A stretch of DNA of 49,514 nucleotides from Syntrophaceae bacterium UBA1163 (GTDB taxonomy: Bacteria > Desulfobacterota > BSN033 > UBA1163): the NCBI GenBank assembly GCA_002311635.1, contig DBZJ01000183.1, positions 1 to 49,514 on the forward strand. Direction: 5' to 3'. Shown here in pieces: positions 40,377 through 48,590 of this stretch. Position numbers and translations under genes: made by a program. How positions within the stretch are numbered: position 1 is the stretch's first letter; every line of letters starts with the position of its first letter. The notes below the pieces were generated by a model, which made no database searches, was not told where the DNA came from, and saw nothing but the letters and a program-made list of their open reading frames with translations.

Positions 40377-42090
40377 GAAACTTTTAAAGGTCGCTGGCTA
40401 CATCAGGGTGTCCACACCCGGCCAAGCTCAAGAGGGCGAAAGCCTTTCCACCCAGACCGATCAGATTGCTGGGTTTGTGAAGGCCAAAGGTTGGAAGCTT
40501 GTCAAACAGTATGAGGACAGAGGATTGAGTGGAGCCAAGGCCGACACACGACCTGGCTTCATGGCAATGATTGAGGATGCTAAGAAGGGGATGTTTCAGG
40601 GAATCGTCTTTTCCAGGTTAAGCAGATTCGCCCGTAACACTGCCGACTTCCTCAAATACCAGAAGGAGCTGAAAGACAAGGGTGTCAGCTTGTTTTCGCT
40701 TAAAGAAGGAATTGACCCCTCCACAAAGATGGGCGAGTTCGCCATGAAGCTCATGAGCCTCTTTGCTGAATGGGAGAGAGAGACAATCAAAGAGCAAATG
40801 CACGATAATAAGCTGGCCCGATGGCGTGACGGTAGGACGTTCGTTGGCAAGCCTCCATTTGGGTATGTCTGGAATGGTGAGGCCAAGCGGTTAGAAGTCA
40901 ACGAAAAAGAGGCCACCATTTACAGGGAGATCGTCAAGATGTATGCTGGCCTTTCTCTCTCCATGAAGGATATTGCTATCAAGCTGGGCGACAGGGGGTT
41001 GAAGGCAAAGAAGAAGCCCTTTAGCTCAGTCGTGATAAGCGACATTTTGAAGAACAGTGCCTACTACGGCCACTACGTCCTCAACAAGTACGTCTATGAG
41101 GATGGGAAAAGGATGGATGGGAAGAAGGACAAAAAACTTAAGCCGGAGAGTGAGCACATTGTTTTTGAAATCCCTCCCTTGATCTCAAAAAAAGAATGGG
41201 AGGCCATACAGGTCAAGACCGATTTCAACAAGACGAAGTCCAAACGATCCAGCTACGACCAGAAGCTTTACTGGTTGCGTGATCTCCTTGTCTGCGGAGA
41301 GTGTGGTGGAACTGTCAAGCCACACCACGGAGCAAATAGAAAAGACGGGTCATTTCCCCGTTATTATTCTTGCTATTGGGCAATGGGAAACGGGAAGGCC
41401 ATGAAGCTTGCAAAGAATCACAAATGCGACCTCCCTTACATCCGTGCGGAACGGCTTGAAACAGAGGTATGGAATGCGATCATGAAACCTTATCTCTTCC
41501 ATTCTGGTTCATTCAAGGGCGGAACCTGGATACCTTCCAAAATGGGTGAACTCCTTGACTCATCCCATTATGACAAAGCGATCAAGCAAATGGGCAAGAC
41601 AGTTGAGTCTCTCCAAGCTGACCTAAAGAAACTTAACACGGCACGGGAGAGGATTTTCGACCTGATTGAAGACGACCGTTTTGACAAGAATGAAATGTCA
41701 AGAAGGTTGAACCGGAACAAGGAAGAAACCCTGATCGTGGAAGGCAAGATCAAGGAGGCTCGCCAAAAGCTGACGCAGGCTGAAGAGGCTAAAAAGAATG
41801 ATGTCCTCTATCGTGAATTCTTGAAGGACAAAAAAGGTGTCCTGAAGAAACTGGCAGCCGATCTTTATAAGCTTTCACCGGATGACATGAAGAGGCTTGC
41901 AGAGGGAAGCATCAACGGCAAGGTCAAGCTGGTTTTGGGTTATGATGAAACAAAAGATACTGAGATTGCCATTCCCAAATTGGAAGCCTCTTCAAACATG
42001 GCCCTCCTAAAACAGCTTATGGAAGAGGGTAAAATAGGCAAATTCTTTAGTAAGGATGGTTCCCACGATCCTTCCGGATATGAATTTTGA
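40369..42090 (+). CDS. int: Large serine recombinase (integrase)
   Basis: 573 residues. The catalytic serine is Ser15 in [10 protein letters not shown]; the resolvase domain continues with SRLSRFARN and an active-site arginine region near residue 75. Next come a Recombinase domain (about 165-270: [20 protein letters not shown]) and a zinc ribbon (CGECGG ... YYSCYW ... HKCDLPYI). A coiled coil (about 400-470) is used for synapsis in this family. The last 6 codons lie beyond the attR core: integrated, the protein ends PSGYEF; in the excised circle the frame would instead run on for 18 more residues to 24585. The comM 3' part starts inside this gene's end. Confidence 0.92.
   Translation: MAEKLLKVAGYIRVSTPGQAQEGESLSTQTDQIAGFVKAKGWKLVKQYEDRGLSGAKADTRPGFMAMIEDAKKGMFQGIVFSRLSRFARNTADFLKYQKELKDKGVSLFSLKEGIDPSTKMGEFAMKLMSLFAEWERETIKEQMHDNKLARWRDGRTFVGKPPFGYVWNGEAKRLEVNEKEATIYREIVKMYAGLSLSMKDIAIKLGDRGLKAKKKPFSSVVISDILKNSAYYGHYVLNKYVYEDGKRMDGKKDKKLKPESEHIVFEIPPLISKKEWEAIQVKTDFNKTKSKRSSYDQKLYWLRDLLVCGECGGTVKPHHGANRKDGSFPRYYSCYWAMGNGKAMKLAKNHKCDLPYIRAERLETEVWNAIMKPYLFHSGSFKGGTWIPSKMGELLDSSHYDKAIKQMGKTVESLQADLKKLNTARERIFDLIEDDRFDKNEMSRRLNRNKEETLIVEGKIKEARQKLTQAEEAKKNDVLYREFLKDKKGVLKKLAADLYKLSPDDMKRLAEGSINGKVKLVLGYDETKDTEIAIPKLEASSNMALLKQLMEEGKIGKFFSKDGSHDPSGYEF
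42071..42073. other. attR core (element/comM junction)
   Basis: CTT shared with attL. The preceding element bases CCCACGATC mimic the comM codons P-T-I of attL (CCAACTATA), differing only at third codon positions. Confidence 0.75.
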
Positions 42091-42892
42091 GGAAAGTCTT
42101 GAAACGACAAAAATCCATAGTGTGATGGGATTGATCCCGCCCGATAGCGCCCTCATTGTGACCCGACCGTTTCGAAGCCCCCACCACACGATTTCCGATG
42201 CGGGCCTCATTGGAGGAGGACAGATCCCGAAACCCGGGGAAGTCAGCCTCTCCCACAACGGCGTTCTTTTCCTGGACGAATTGCCCGAATTCAAGAAGAA
42301 TGTCCTGGAAGTCCTGCGTCAACCCTTGGAAGAGGAAAGGGTGACCATCGCCCGTGCAGCGACCTCCCTCACCTACCCTGCTCGCTTCATGCTGGTCGCA
42401 GCCATGAACCCCTGCCCCTGCGGTTATTACAGCGATCCCAACAATGAATGCACCTGTACGATCCCACAGATTCAGCGCTATCGCTCCAAGATCTCGGGGC
42501 CTCTCATGGATCGAATCGACATCCACATCGAGGTTCCCGCGGTCAAGTACCGGGACCTGGCAAGCCGCGAACCCGGGGAGTCCTCCAGGGAAATCAAGAA
42601 ACGAATCGATTCGGCCAGAAAGACCCAACTCAATCGTTTTAAAGGACTGAAGATTTACTGTAATGCCCAGATGACCAACCGCCATATCAAAAAGTTCTGC
42701 CAGATCGATGAGACGAGCCAGAAACTATTGGAACTGGCCATCGATAAATTCGGCCTCAGCGCCAGGGCCTACGCGAGGGTGCTCAAGGTAGCCCGGACCA
42801 TCGCCGACCTTGAAGGCCAAGAGAATATTCAACCCGCCCACCTCTCCGAGGCGATCCAATACAGAAGCCTGGATCGAAACCTCATCTCCTGA
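42074..42892 (+). pseudogene. comM: comM/yifB, 3' half
   Basis: Distal 272 codons of ComM from Pro239: [31 protein letters not shown], Walker B region [21 protein letters not shown] (the conserved cysteine cluster), sensor [17 protein letters not shown] and the helical C-terminal domain ending [14 protein letters not shown]. All of it is intact and under good coding pattern, so excision would restore a working gene. An ATG at 42056 is in frame and could start a fragment, but that ATG is element DNA. Confidence 0.9.
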
Positions 42893-43089
42893 CGATGAAA
42901 GGAGCCGCACAAAGATAGTCTGTAACCATCAGTTATTTTCTATAAATACAAAAACCATCCCCAAATTCCGTCCTATGCTGGCATAGATTGCAAGCCATAT
43001 CTCCCCCCATCCATCCTCTTCTACGATCCCTCTAATAACGTTTTCTTGTGAGGCAACAAGGTTAACTTTCTTTCGGTCCTTTTTTAAGA

Positions 43090-43095
43090 TATAAT
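43090..43095 (+). promoter_or_regulatory. -10 box immediately before the DUF6915-like gene
   Basis: TATAAT ends 6 nt before the ATG at 43102, so a transcript starting at normal distance would have almost no leader. Confidence 0.45.
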
Positions 43096-43101
43096 GGCAA
43101 C

Positions 43102-43329
43102 ATGACCAGGCTAAGGGAACACGAAGAAGATTGCATCCGAGAGTTAGGGGAACCGTTCACTGAGGTCCATCAATGGCTTGATGACATATCTCGCTGTGAG
43201 GGTCCCGGCCATCGGGGATATCGGCACAATCGCACCGGAGTTGAGGAGGTAAGGCGAAGATGGGGAGATAGAGCTGCTAAGGCTGCCGAGATCCACTTGA
43301 GGGGAGATGAGGAGATGGCGGGAAAATAG
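43102..43329 (+). CDS. DUF6915-like small protein
   Basis: 75 residues. HEEDCIRELGEPFTEVHQWLDDIS followed by GHRGYRHNRTGVEEVRRRWGDRAAKAAEIHL matches a small conserved family (recognised as DUF6915-like from memory). Histidines in HRGYRHNRTG and IHL could bind metal. Function unknown. No ribosome binding site precedes the ATG. Confidence 0.6.
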   Translation: MTRLREHEEDCIRELGEPFTEVHQWLDDISRCEGPGHRGYRHNRTGVEEVRRRWGDRAAKAAEIHLRGDEEMAGK

Positions 43330-43866
43330 TGAATGGAATGACGATCGTGCTTATCAGTCAATGATATCCGCATATTCAACCCAGCTGCGGCCCAAATCGG
43401 AAGCCAACCTGACGATATCTGCCGATGTAAGCCTCTAAAGAATTATCCCTCTTTGGCAAATGGTTCGACGAGACTGACCATCCTGAGCTTTTAAACCATT
43501 TCCGGTTTTAGAAGCCAGTCCACTGCCCATCTTCCGGACTCCTTCTTTTCCAAACATAAGATGGCGCCCCCCTTTCAACACCAGATTTCACCACAGAGGC
43601 CCGGAGGTCGCAGAGGGAGATTTTTCTTCTGCCCCAATCGGGAGACGGCGATTGGAGCAGAAACTCCGCCCCTTCGGGATTAAGACCGATCCGTTTGATG
43701 GCTGTGGTACCTATCATGAGCCTTGTTTTAAGAAATAGAAACCTTTTTATTTGGCGGGCGAAAAGACAGGAAGTCCGTGTAGTAGAATGCTCTTTTCTGC
43801 CTCTGCCTTTCCTAAATGTGAATGATACATGAGAAATAAACCACCTCTAAAGTAATAACAGGTAGT
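43330..43866. other. Gap of 537 bp without a gene
   Basis: Contains one good hairpin at 43628-43661 (TCTGCCCCAATCG with CGATTGGAGCAGA, one mismatch) and a fragment of the CACAGAGG/GGTCGCAGAGGG type of repeat. No coding signal on either strand. Confidence 0.4.
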
Positions 43867-44046
43867 TCAAAACAAGGTGTAAATCGCTGTACGCACCTTA
43901 TCCGCAAGTTCTTTTGATATCGTTTTCATATTGTGTGCTCTTTTGGCATGTTCGCTAACCCTTTGAAGAACTTCCTCTTCTGAATTGCCAGAAACTTGAT
44001 ATTCGCAATTGTTTCCGATATCTCTACATTTAAATATTTTCCGCAT
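43867..44046 (-). CDS. DUF1059 family protein
   Basis: 59 residues. MRKIFKCRDIGNNCEYQVSGNSEEEVLQRVSEHAKRAHNMKTISKELADKVRTAI is the complete DUF1059 pattern, with two cysteines and a histidine pair. Start ATG 44046 follows AAAGGAGGTG; the open frame continues 9 codons upstream without such a site. Role unknown, often stress-linked. Confidence 0.85.
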   Translation of the reverse strand: MRKIFKCRDIGNNCEYQVSGNSEEEVLQRVSEHAKRAHNMKTISKELADKVRTAIYTLF

Positions 44047-44635
44047 CAGAAACACCTCCTTTTCCGGAAACATTGGACCACTTCCCTTCTAATTAAATTA
44101 TAATGCGCATTCGGACGAAACCAAACCCTTGTCCTGCTTATCACCCTCTGATCAAGCCCCAACATGGTCATAACACAGACCTACCTCTCCTCTTTCAAAT
44201 ATGAGGATCGAGAAGCAAGATGTCAAGGTATTTGGTTTCAGGTCAATATGACAGGTAACGATTACCAAATGAAAACTTGCATCAGAGCCCGAATATTTAG
44301 CTAACGATTTCCTCGGAAAATTAGTAATTATGTTTTGTTTATTTTTGATCTGTCTTTTTTAGTATGTGGATTAGCCAGTTCGGGCCACAATTATTTTTCG
44401 GTCATTCGCCAAATTTCATTGACCAGCGAGCTATTCAGTTAGTATACCCGAGTCCCTTGTGCCGGGTTCGTTACACGGGCACAAAACGGGCAACTTTGAA
44501 TATAATGATTCAGCATCAAAGGTCCTGGCCAGGGCTTTTTCTGATAAAGACAAGGAGAAGGTCACTTTGCCGAAGAGTAGATTTTGTTTTATAGTTTTTT
44601 GTTTTAAATGAATAAACATCTTTGAGGTCTTAAGA
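44047..44635. other. Gap of 589 bp before the MFS gene
   Basis: AT-rich, no credible gene. TATAAT at 44501-44506 and a 10-bp palindrome CCTGGCCAGG at 44524-44533 could be a promoter and operator for the transporter; no -35 match. Confidence 0.35.
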
Positions 44636-46069
44636 ATGAAATACCAATGGGTTGTTCTTACAGTGACAACAGTCGGAATCTTGATGGCAGGAATTGACTC
44701 CAGGATTGTCATCATTGGTCTTCCCCAAGTAGCTTCAGCATTGGGAGCTGATGTAGAACAAGCAATTTGGTTCACCCAATCGTATGTGCTCGGAACGACA
44801 ATAGCTCTACTGCTAATAGGAAGAATAACTGACATAATAGGAAGAGTTAAGATTTACACTTTAGGTTTTACAATTTTCACTCTTGGCTCCGCATTAACTA
44901 GCCTTTCCCGAACTCCTCTTCAATTCATTCTCTTTCGGGCCATTCAAGGAATAGGAGCAGGCATGCTCTTTACGAATAGCCTTGCGATCGTTGTAGATGC
45001 AACTCCAAAGAGAGAACTCGGTTTTGCCCTTGGGGTGAATCAGACTGCGTTTAGATTCGGTGCAATGGCCGGGCTGACTGTCAGCGGCTTGATTCTATCC
45101 TTTCTGGACTGGCGGGCACTGTTCTACCTGAATGTCCCAATAGGGATTTTCGGAACGATATGGGCTCATCGAAGACTAAAGGAAATGGCAAAATTAGAAA
45201 CAGGTGCAAAGATAGATTTCTTTGGTTTTATAGCATTTTCAATTTCATTACTCACCTTCCTGCTTGCTTTAACCTATCAAGCTTACGGATTATCGGAACA
45301 ATTCACTGTTTATTGTTTCTTCATCATCAGTGTAATAACTGCTGTAGTGTTTATATTACATGAGAGAAGGCAATTGTATCCATTACTCGATTTTGGGTTG
45401 TTCAGGATAAGAGAGTTCACCGGTGGTATCATCGCGCTAATGCTGAATGCAGTCGCTTGGGGCGCCATGTTGCTATTGATCAGCCTTTACTTCCAACTCA
45501 TCCTTGATTTGAGTCCGCTTGATGCAGGAATAAGAATGATTCCGTTCGATGGTGCTTTTTTGATTTGTGGGCTTATCAGTGGAAGACTTTCGGACAAATA
45601 CGGACATCTCCCTTTCACAACGTTAGGACTAGCTCTCATGAGCCTATCTCTTTATGCCTTATCGACTCTTACCCAAGCAACTTCATTTTTACATATAATC
45701 GTTTACTTGGTCGCATTAGGGATTGGTTGTGGGGGATTCGTCTCGCCAAACATGAGCTCGATCATGAGCTCTGTACCCGCGGAAAGGAGAGGAATAGCAT
45801 CAGCAGTGAGGGCGACTGCTTTCAACGTGGGTTTTGTCATAAGCCTGAATTTGGCAATCTCAATAATGACGTTTACTGTCCCGTTCTCGATTGCAACGAA
45901 AATCCTATTATCAATTAATGGAATAGGGATATCCCGAGCGGACAAAATGCTGTTCATGAAAGGGCTGAACAACACCTATCTGTGGCTCGCAGTCATCAAC
46001 TCTGCTGCAATTCCGCCTTCTGTCCTTAGAGGAAACGGGAGGAAAATCAAATCAGGTAAAATTCAGTGA
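44636..46069 (+). CDS. MFS transporter, DHA2-like (14-TM type)
   Basis: 477 residues with 13-14 hydrophobic segments. The N terminus has the motif-C-like start (GILMAGIDSRIVIIGLPQ) and motif A (LLIGRITDIIGRVKIYTLG). It also has FRAIQGIGAGMLFTNSLAIVVD and FLDWRALFYLNVPIGI, all characteristic of drug:H+ antiporters of the EmrB/QacA group. It would export hydrophobic compounds across the inner membrane. No regulator gene adjoins. The ATG at 44636 is the natural family start, but the ribosome binding site is weak (GAGG at 44622). Confidence 0.85.
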   Translation: MKYQWVVLTVTTVGILMAGIDSRIVIIGLPQVASALGADVEQAIWFTQSYVLGTTIALLLIGRITDIIGRVKIYTLGFTIFTLGSALTSLSRTPLQFILFRAIQGIGAGMLFTNSLAIVVDATPKRELGFALGVNQTAFRFGAMAGLTVSGLILSFLDWRALFYLNVPIGIFGTIWAHRRLKEMAKLETGAKIDFFGFIAFSISLLTFLLALTYQAYGLSEQFTVYCFFIISVITAVVFILHERRQLYPLLDFGLFRIREFTGGIIALMLNAVAWGAMLLLISLYFQLILDLSPLDAGIRMIPFDGAFLICGLISGRLSDKYGHLPFTTLGLALMSLSLYALSTLTQATSFLHIIVYLVALGIGCGGFVSPNMSSIMSSVPAERRGIASAVRATAFNVGFVISLNLAISIMTFTVPFSIATKILLSINGIGISRADKMLFMKGLNNTYLWLAVINSAAIPPSVLRGNGRKIKSGKIQ

Positions 46070-46078
46070 TACTTATGA

Positions 46079-46240
46079 GCAGCGCCCATTTTTTTCGAGA
46101 CAGAGGGAAGGAAAGATATCAAAGATAAAAAGAGTTTCAAAAAGGTATCGAAAGACCTTGGTTTTAAAATTGGGAACTCCAGCAGGGATGGGAACCGGCT
46201 CTACATCTTTAATGTCAGATTCTTTCAAGATGAGGAGTAA
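46079..46240 (+). pseudogene. Remnant of a P4-type primase C terminus
   Basis: No start codon. The frame reads KKSFKKVSKDLGFKIGNSSRDGNRLYIFNVRFFQDEE and stops at 46240. It matches the end of the primase remnant at 47030-47662 (VRKVLKELGYRIDNSRVDGNQVYIFNTRV), so it is the tail of a second, diverged copy. Confidence 0.6.
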
Positions 46241-46302
46241 GCATGGTCATAGGGTTTGCTCTTTAAGAAAAGCACGCCTGGGATAGCACAAGGGAGGATC
46301 GA

Positions 46303-46578
46303 ATGAATAAGGCCAATCTTATTAAACAGGTCTCAGAGAAGACCAATATTGAACTGAAAGCAGCCAAGGTCATTGTAGATACTTTTTTTGATGCAATGCG
46401 AGAGAGTTTGGAGAAAGGCGACAGAATTGAGATCAGAGGATTTGGAACCTTTGTGGTCAGGCATTACGGTGCTTATAAGGGTCGAAACCCCAAAACTGGT
46501 GAGATTGTCCATGTCCCGCCTAAGAAACTCCCTTACTTCAAAGTTGGAAGGGAAATGAAAAAATTGGTCAACAAATAG
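46303..46578 (+). CDS. HU/IHF family DNA-binding protein
   Basis: 91 residues, complete. MNKANLIKQVSEKTNIELKAAKVIVDTFFDAM, then FGTFVVRHYGAYKGRNPKTGEIVHVPPKKLPYFKVGREMKKLV. The beta arm has the R-N-P-x-T-G core with the DNA-intercalating proline. Bends DNA as a dimer. AGGGAGG lies 8 nt before the ATG. It lies in the decayed island and may be its own copy, additional to chromosomal HU. Confidence 0.9.
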   Translation: MNKANLIKQVSEKTNIELKAAKVIVDTFFDAMRESLEKGDRIEIRGFGTFVVRHYGAYKGRNPKTGEIVHVPPKKLPYFKVGREMKKLVNK

Positions 46579-46701
46579 ATTGAGAAGTAGAGTAAGCTTT
46601 TATGAATGGAAACATGGTCATTGAACATCTGAAGGAGCTGACTGAAACATTTGGCGCACAAATCCGCTACCTTGGATAATGCTTCATTCCCATTCTCGGC
46701 A

Positions 46702-46844
46702 TCAACCCCTTTGCCTGGTTCGATTCTCTAAAATAACCTGATCAACGATCTCTCCGCAGGAAATGCATCTCCATCCAAAAAAATCCTCAACCGGACTGTA
46801 AAACTTCTCATAAGCCATAAGACCACCGCATCGATTGCAGTTCA
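46702..46844 (-). pseudogene. Zinc-ribbon small gene with a 1-nt frameshift
   Basis: The N terminus MNCNRCGGLMAYEKF (ATG 46844, after GGAGG) has the first CxxC. The second half, FFGWRCISCGEIVDQVILENRTRQRG with the second CxxC, lies in another frame. One missing base around 46797-46803 accounts for it. With the base restored it would be a 47-residue two-CxxC protein. Confidence 0.65.
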
Positions 46845-46863
46845 TGGTATCCTCCTTACGTCA

Positions 46864-46956
46864 TCATCTCTTCGACGATTTTAGCCTACTATAAAGTTCC
46901 TGTTGTTTCGGGCTGACCTTTATTTTCTTTGGTTTCTCTGCTCTTCTCTGTGCCAT
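46864..46956 (-). CDS. 30-residue basic protein
   Basis: MAQRRAEKPKKIKVSPKQQE... ending LKSSKR, 12 Lys/Arg, after GAGAGGAGT. It lies 20 nt upstream of the broken zinc-ribbon gene on the same strand, so they form a small operon. No family known to me. Confidence 0.45.
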   Translation of the reverse strand: MAQRRAEKPKKIKVSPKQQELYSRLKSSKR

Positions 46957-47029
46957 GACTTTACTCCTCTCAAATCACTTCAAGATTAAGATAATCATGG
47001 ACTGAAAATATATCAACCAACATTCATGA

Positions 47030-47662
47030 TTGGAGTTACAAATAAACATAATCAGCTATTATATCAATAGGTTAGAAAGGGGATTACTTAGATGTTTAGA
47101 GGAGATAGGGGATTTTTCGACCATGGTTTTGGCTGAATGCCCGTTTACAAAAAGGCCAATCATTTCTTCGGCTCATGGAATGTGGCGAAGGATCTGGCTG
47201 ATAGAGTTTCCCAGGACTTTCTCGGAGGAGAAAATGGACCGGGACCCGGAATCGAAACTAATTGGTGAGCGCTCTGGTATCTTCAACTGGGCTCTCGAAG
47301 GATACAGAAGATTGAGGGAGAGAAAGTTCAGGCTAATGGAGTCTCAGTCGATGAAACTTCCGAAGCAGGACTATAGGAAGGAAATGGACAGTGTGCGTGC
47401 CTTGGCTAATGAATGCCTTATGAAGACAAAAGACCCTAACGACAAGGTGAAATTTGGGACCGCATATCAAGCCTATGTCACTTTCTGCAAAAACGATGGA
47501 AAGAAAGACCCTGAAAAGAAGACCGACGTCAGGAAAGTGCTCAAAGAGCTTGGATATAGAATTGATAATTCAAGGGTGGATGGAAATCAAGTCTACATCT
47601 TCAACACAAGAGTGGTGATAGACGCTGAATGGGTTATAGAAAAGGACAGATTCAGGATGTAG
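47030..47662 (+). pseudogene. P4/D5-type primase-helicase, 3' remnant
   Basis: From about 47170 on, HGMWRRIWLIEFPRTFSEEKMD ... GIFNWALEGYRRLRERKF ... QDYRKEMDSVRALANECL and the C-terminal winged helix VRKVLKELGYRIDNSRVDG are the end of phage P4-family DNA primase/helicases. The nucleotide-binding and primase parts (over 400 residues) are missing, and the first 40 codons do not look like the family. No sensible start (only a TTG at 47030). It is therefore a decayed replication gene of a former mobile element, together with the tail at 46079. Confidence 0.75.
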
Positions 47663-47858
47663 TGGCGCTCCTTTCCTCCAAAAAGGAAGCACCGAAGTCT
47701 CTTTTGCTATAGGCTTTTTCCAGACCAAAAATATTGGTCAGGCGTACGTGGCTTCCATTTTCTGATTCAAGAACAACCGCTGTATGATCAGCCCACTTTA
47801 CCCTGCAAATCTGTCCGTCTGAATTGCGGATATAAGTATCTCCGACCTTTATTTCCAT
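47652..47858 (-). CDS. Small conserved-looking protein
   Basis: 68 residues from ATG 47858 (MEIKVGDTYIRNSDGQICRVKW), after GGAGAT. Mostly beta by pattern, possibly SH3/Tudor-like: KVGDTYIR...CRVKWADHTAVVLESENGSHVRLTN. An open frame of 9 more codons lies upstream without a ribosome binding site. The end overlaps the end of the primase remnant by 11 nt. Confidence 0.6.
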   Translation of the reverse strand: MEIKVGDTYIRNSDGQICRVKWADHTAVVLESENGSHVRLTNIFGLEKAYSKRDFGASFLEERSATTS

Positions 47859-47928
47859 AAGAACATCTCCTGTATATATTTTCAAATGTATCTGTCAGGA
47901 AATCAAGCCGGAAGGAGCCAACCCATAA

Positions 47929-48189
47929 CAGGTTCATGTAGAAGACTCGGAGTTACGTTCAGGGACGCGAAAGAGAGAGGTGGTCAGAGCAAGGAACATC
48001 TTTTGTCAGTTAGCGATCGGGAGGATGGGTTATCCTGGTGCCGAGGTTGCGCGTTTTCTCGGAGTGACGACTTCTTCGGTCAATCGATTGGCTGTTTGCA
48101 AAGACGTGCCCAATTTAAAGAAATATCTTAAATTGTTTTATCCAAGTGGTCTGCTCAGCCCTCTTCTTCCCGCTGTGACAGATCCTTGA
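47929..48189 (+). pseudogene. Y1-type transposase C-terminal remnant
   Basis: The frame KREVVRARNIFCQLAIGRMGYPGAEVARFLGVTTSSVNRLA...LKKYLKL is the C-terminal DnaA/HTH-like tail of REP-associated tyrosine transposases. The catalytic HUH/Tyr domain is absent and an in-frame stop precedes the fragment. Confidence 0.65.
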
Positions 48190-48327
48190 AGGACGGGTGC
48201 CGAGCCTTTTTGCGGCGCCCGAGATCTTCTTTGTCTCTTCTTCTCCTCTCACTGTCAGCGAGCGCTCAGGGTCTTCCGCTTCGGCCTTGGCTTCTCCGTG
48301 CTGCATGAGAAAGAGTCTCACAGACAT
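48115..48327 (-). pseudogene. sixA: Truncated phosphohistidine phosphatase SixA
   Basis: N-terminal about 60 residues of SixA: MSVRLFLMQHGEAK carries the catalytic histidine in the (R/Q)HG motif, followed by DPERSLTVRGEEETKKI and RPSRICHSGKKRAEQT. Similarity stops at 48148, where it runs into the transposase remnant; the normal protein is about 160 residues and has a second catalytic histidine that is lost. Start ATG 48327. Confidence 0.7.
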
Positions 48328-48368
48328 CACCTCCCCTGCAAGGCAGTATACCACGAGAATCACCTACG

Positions 48369-48418
48369 AGGCGATTCAATACCGCAGCTTGGATCGAAAC
48401 TTCATTTCCCGACGATAG
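48369..48418 (+). repeat. Second, diverged copy of the comM 3' end
   Basis: Codes [16 protein letters not shown] and a stop, against [14 protein letters not shown] at the true comM end (42849-42892). The two differ mostly at third codon positions. A further shared word ATAGTCTGTA follows both (about 42916 and 48511). Confidence 0.8.
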
Positions 48419-48590
48419 AAGATTTGTATGCACGTATTGGACAGCAAAGGGCGTTTTGCAATGTGAGAGGAAATTCTTAGATACCCGTAAACCGAGAGGG
48501 AGTGATCAAAAATAGTCTGTATCTGTTAGTTACCGTTGATCAATATGAGGGGGTTATTATATTTGACATACCCAAGAGGGAGGGGATATA

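Larger units (their letters stand above)
24530..42073 (+). mobile_element. 17.5-kb serine-recombinase element integrated in comM
   Basis: Boundaries come from comM codon continuity. Left comM ends ...P-T-I-L (CTT) and right comM resumes (CTT)-P-D-M-N-F-E-E, so 24530-42073 plus one core copy is foreign. It has a large serine recombinase as its last gene, about 25 genes almost all on the + strand, and a uniform strong ribosome binding site (GAAAGGAG) before many of them. A phage-like structural-protein block and a helicase-plus-iteron replication block are present. There is no recognisable terminase, portal, major capsid, tail tape, relaxase or conjugation gene. It could be a defective prophage, a satellite or a new replicative integrative element. 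Confidence 0.9.

Noticed and set aside
42047..42685. 212-codon minus-strand frame over the comM 3' half
   Set aside because: comM is unambiguous on the plus strand.
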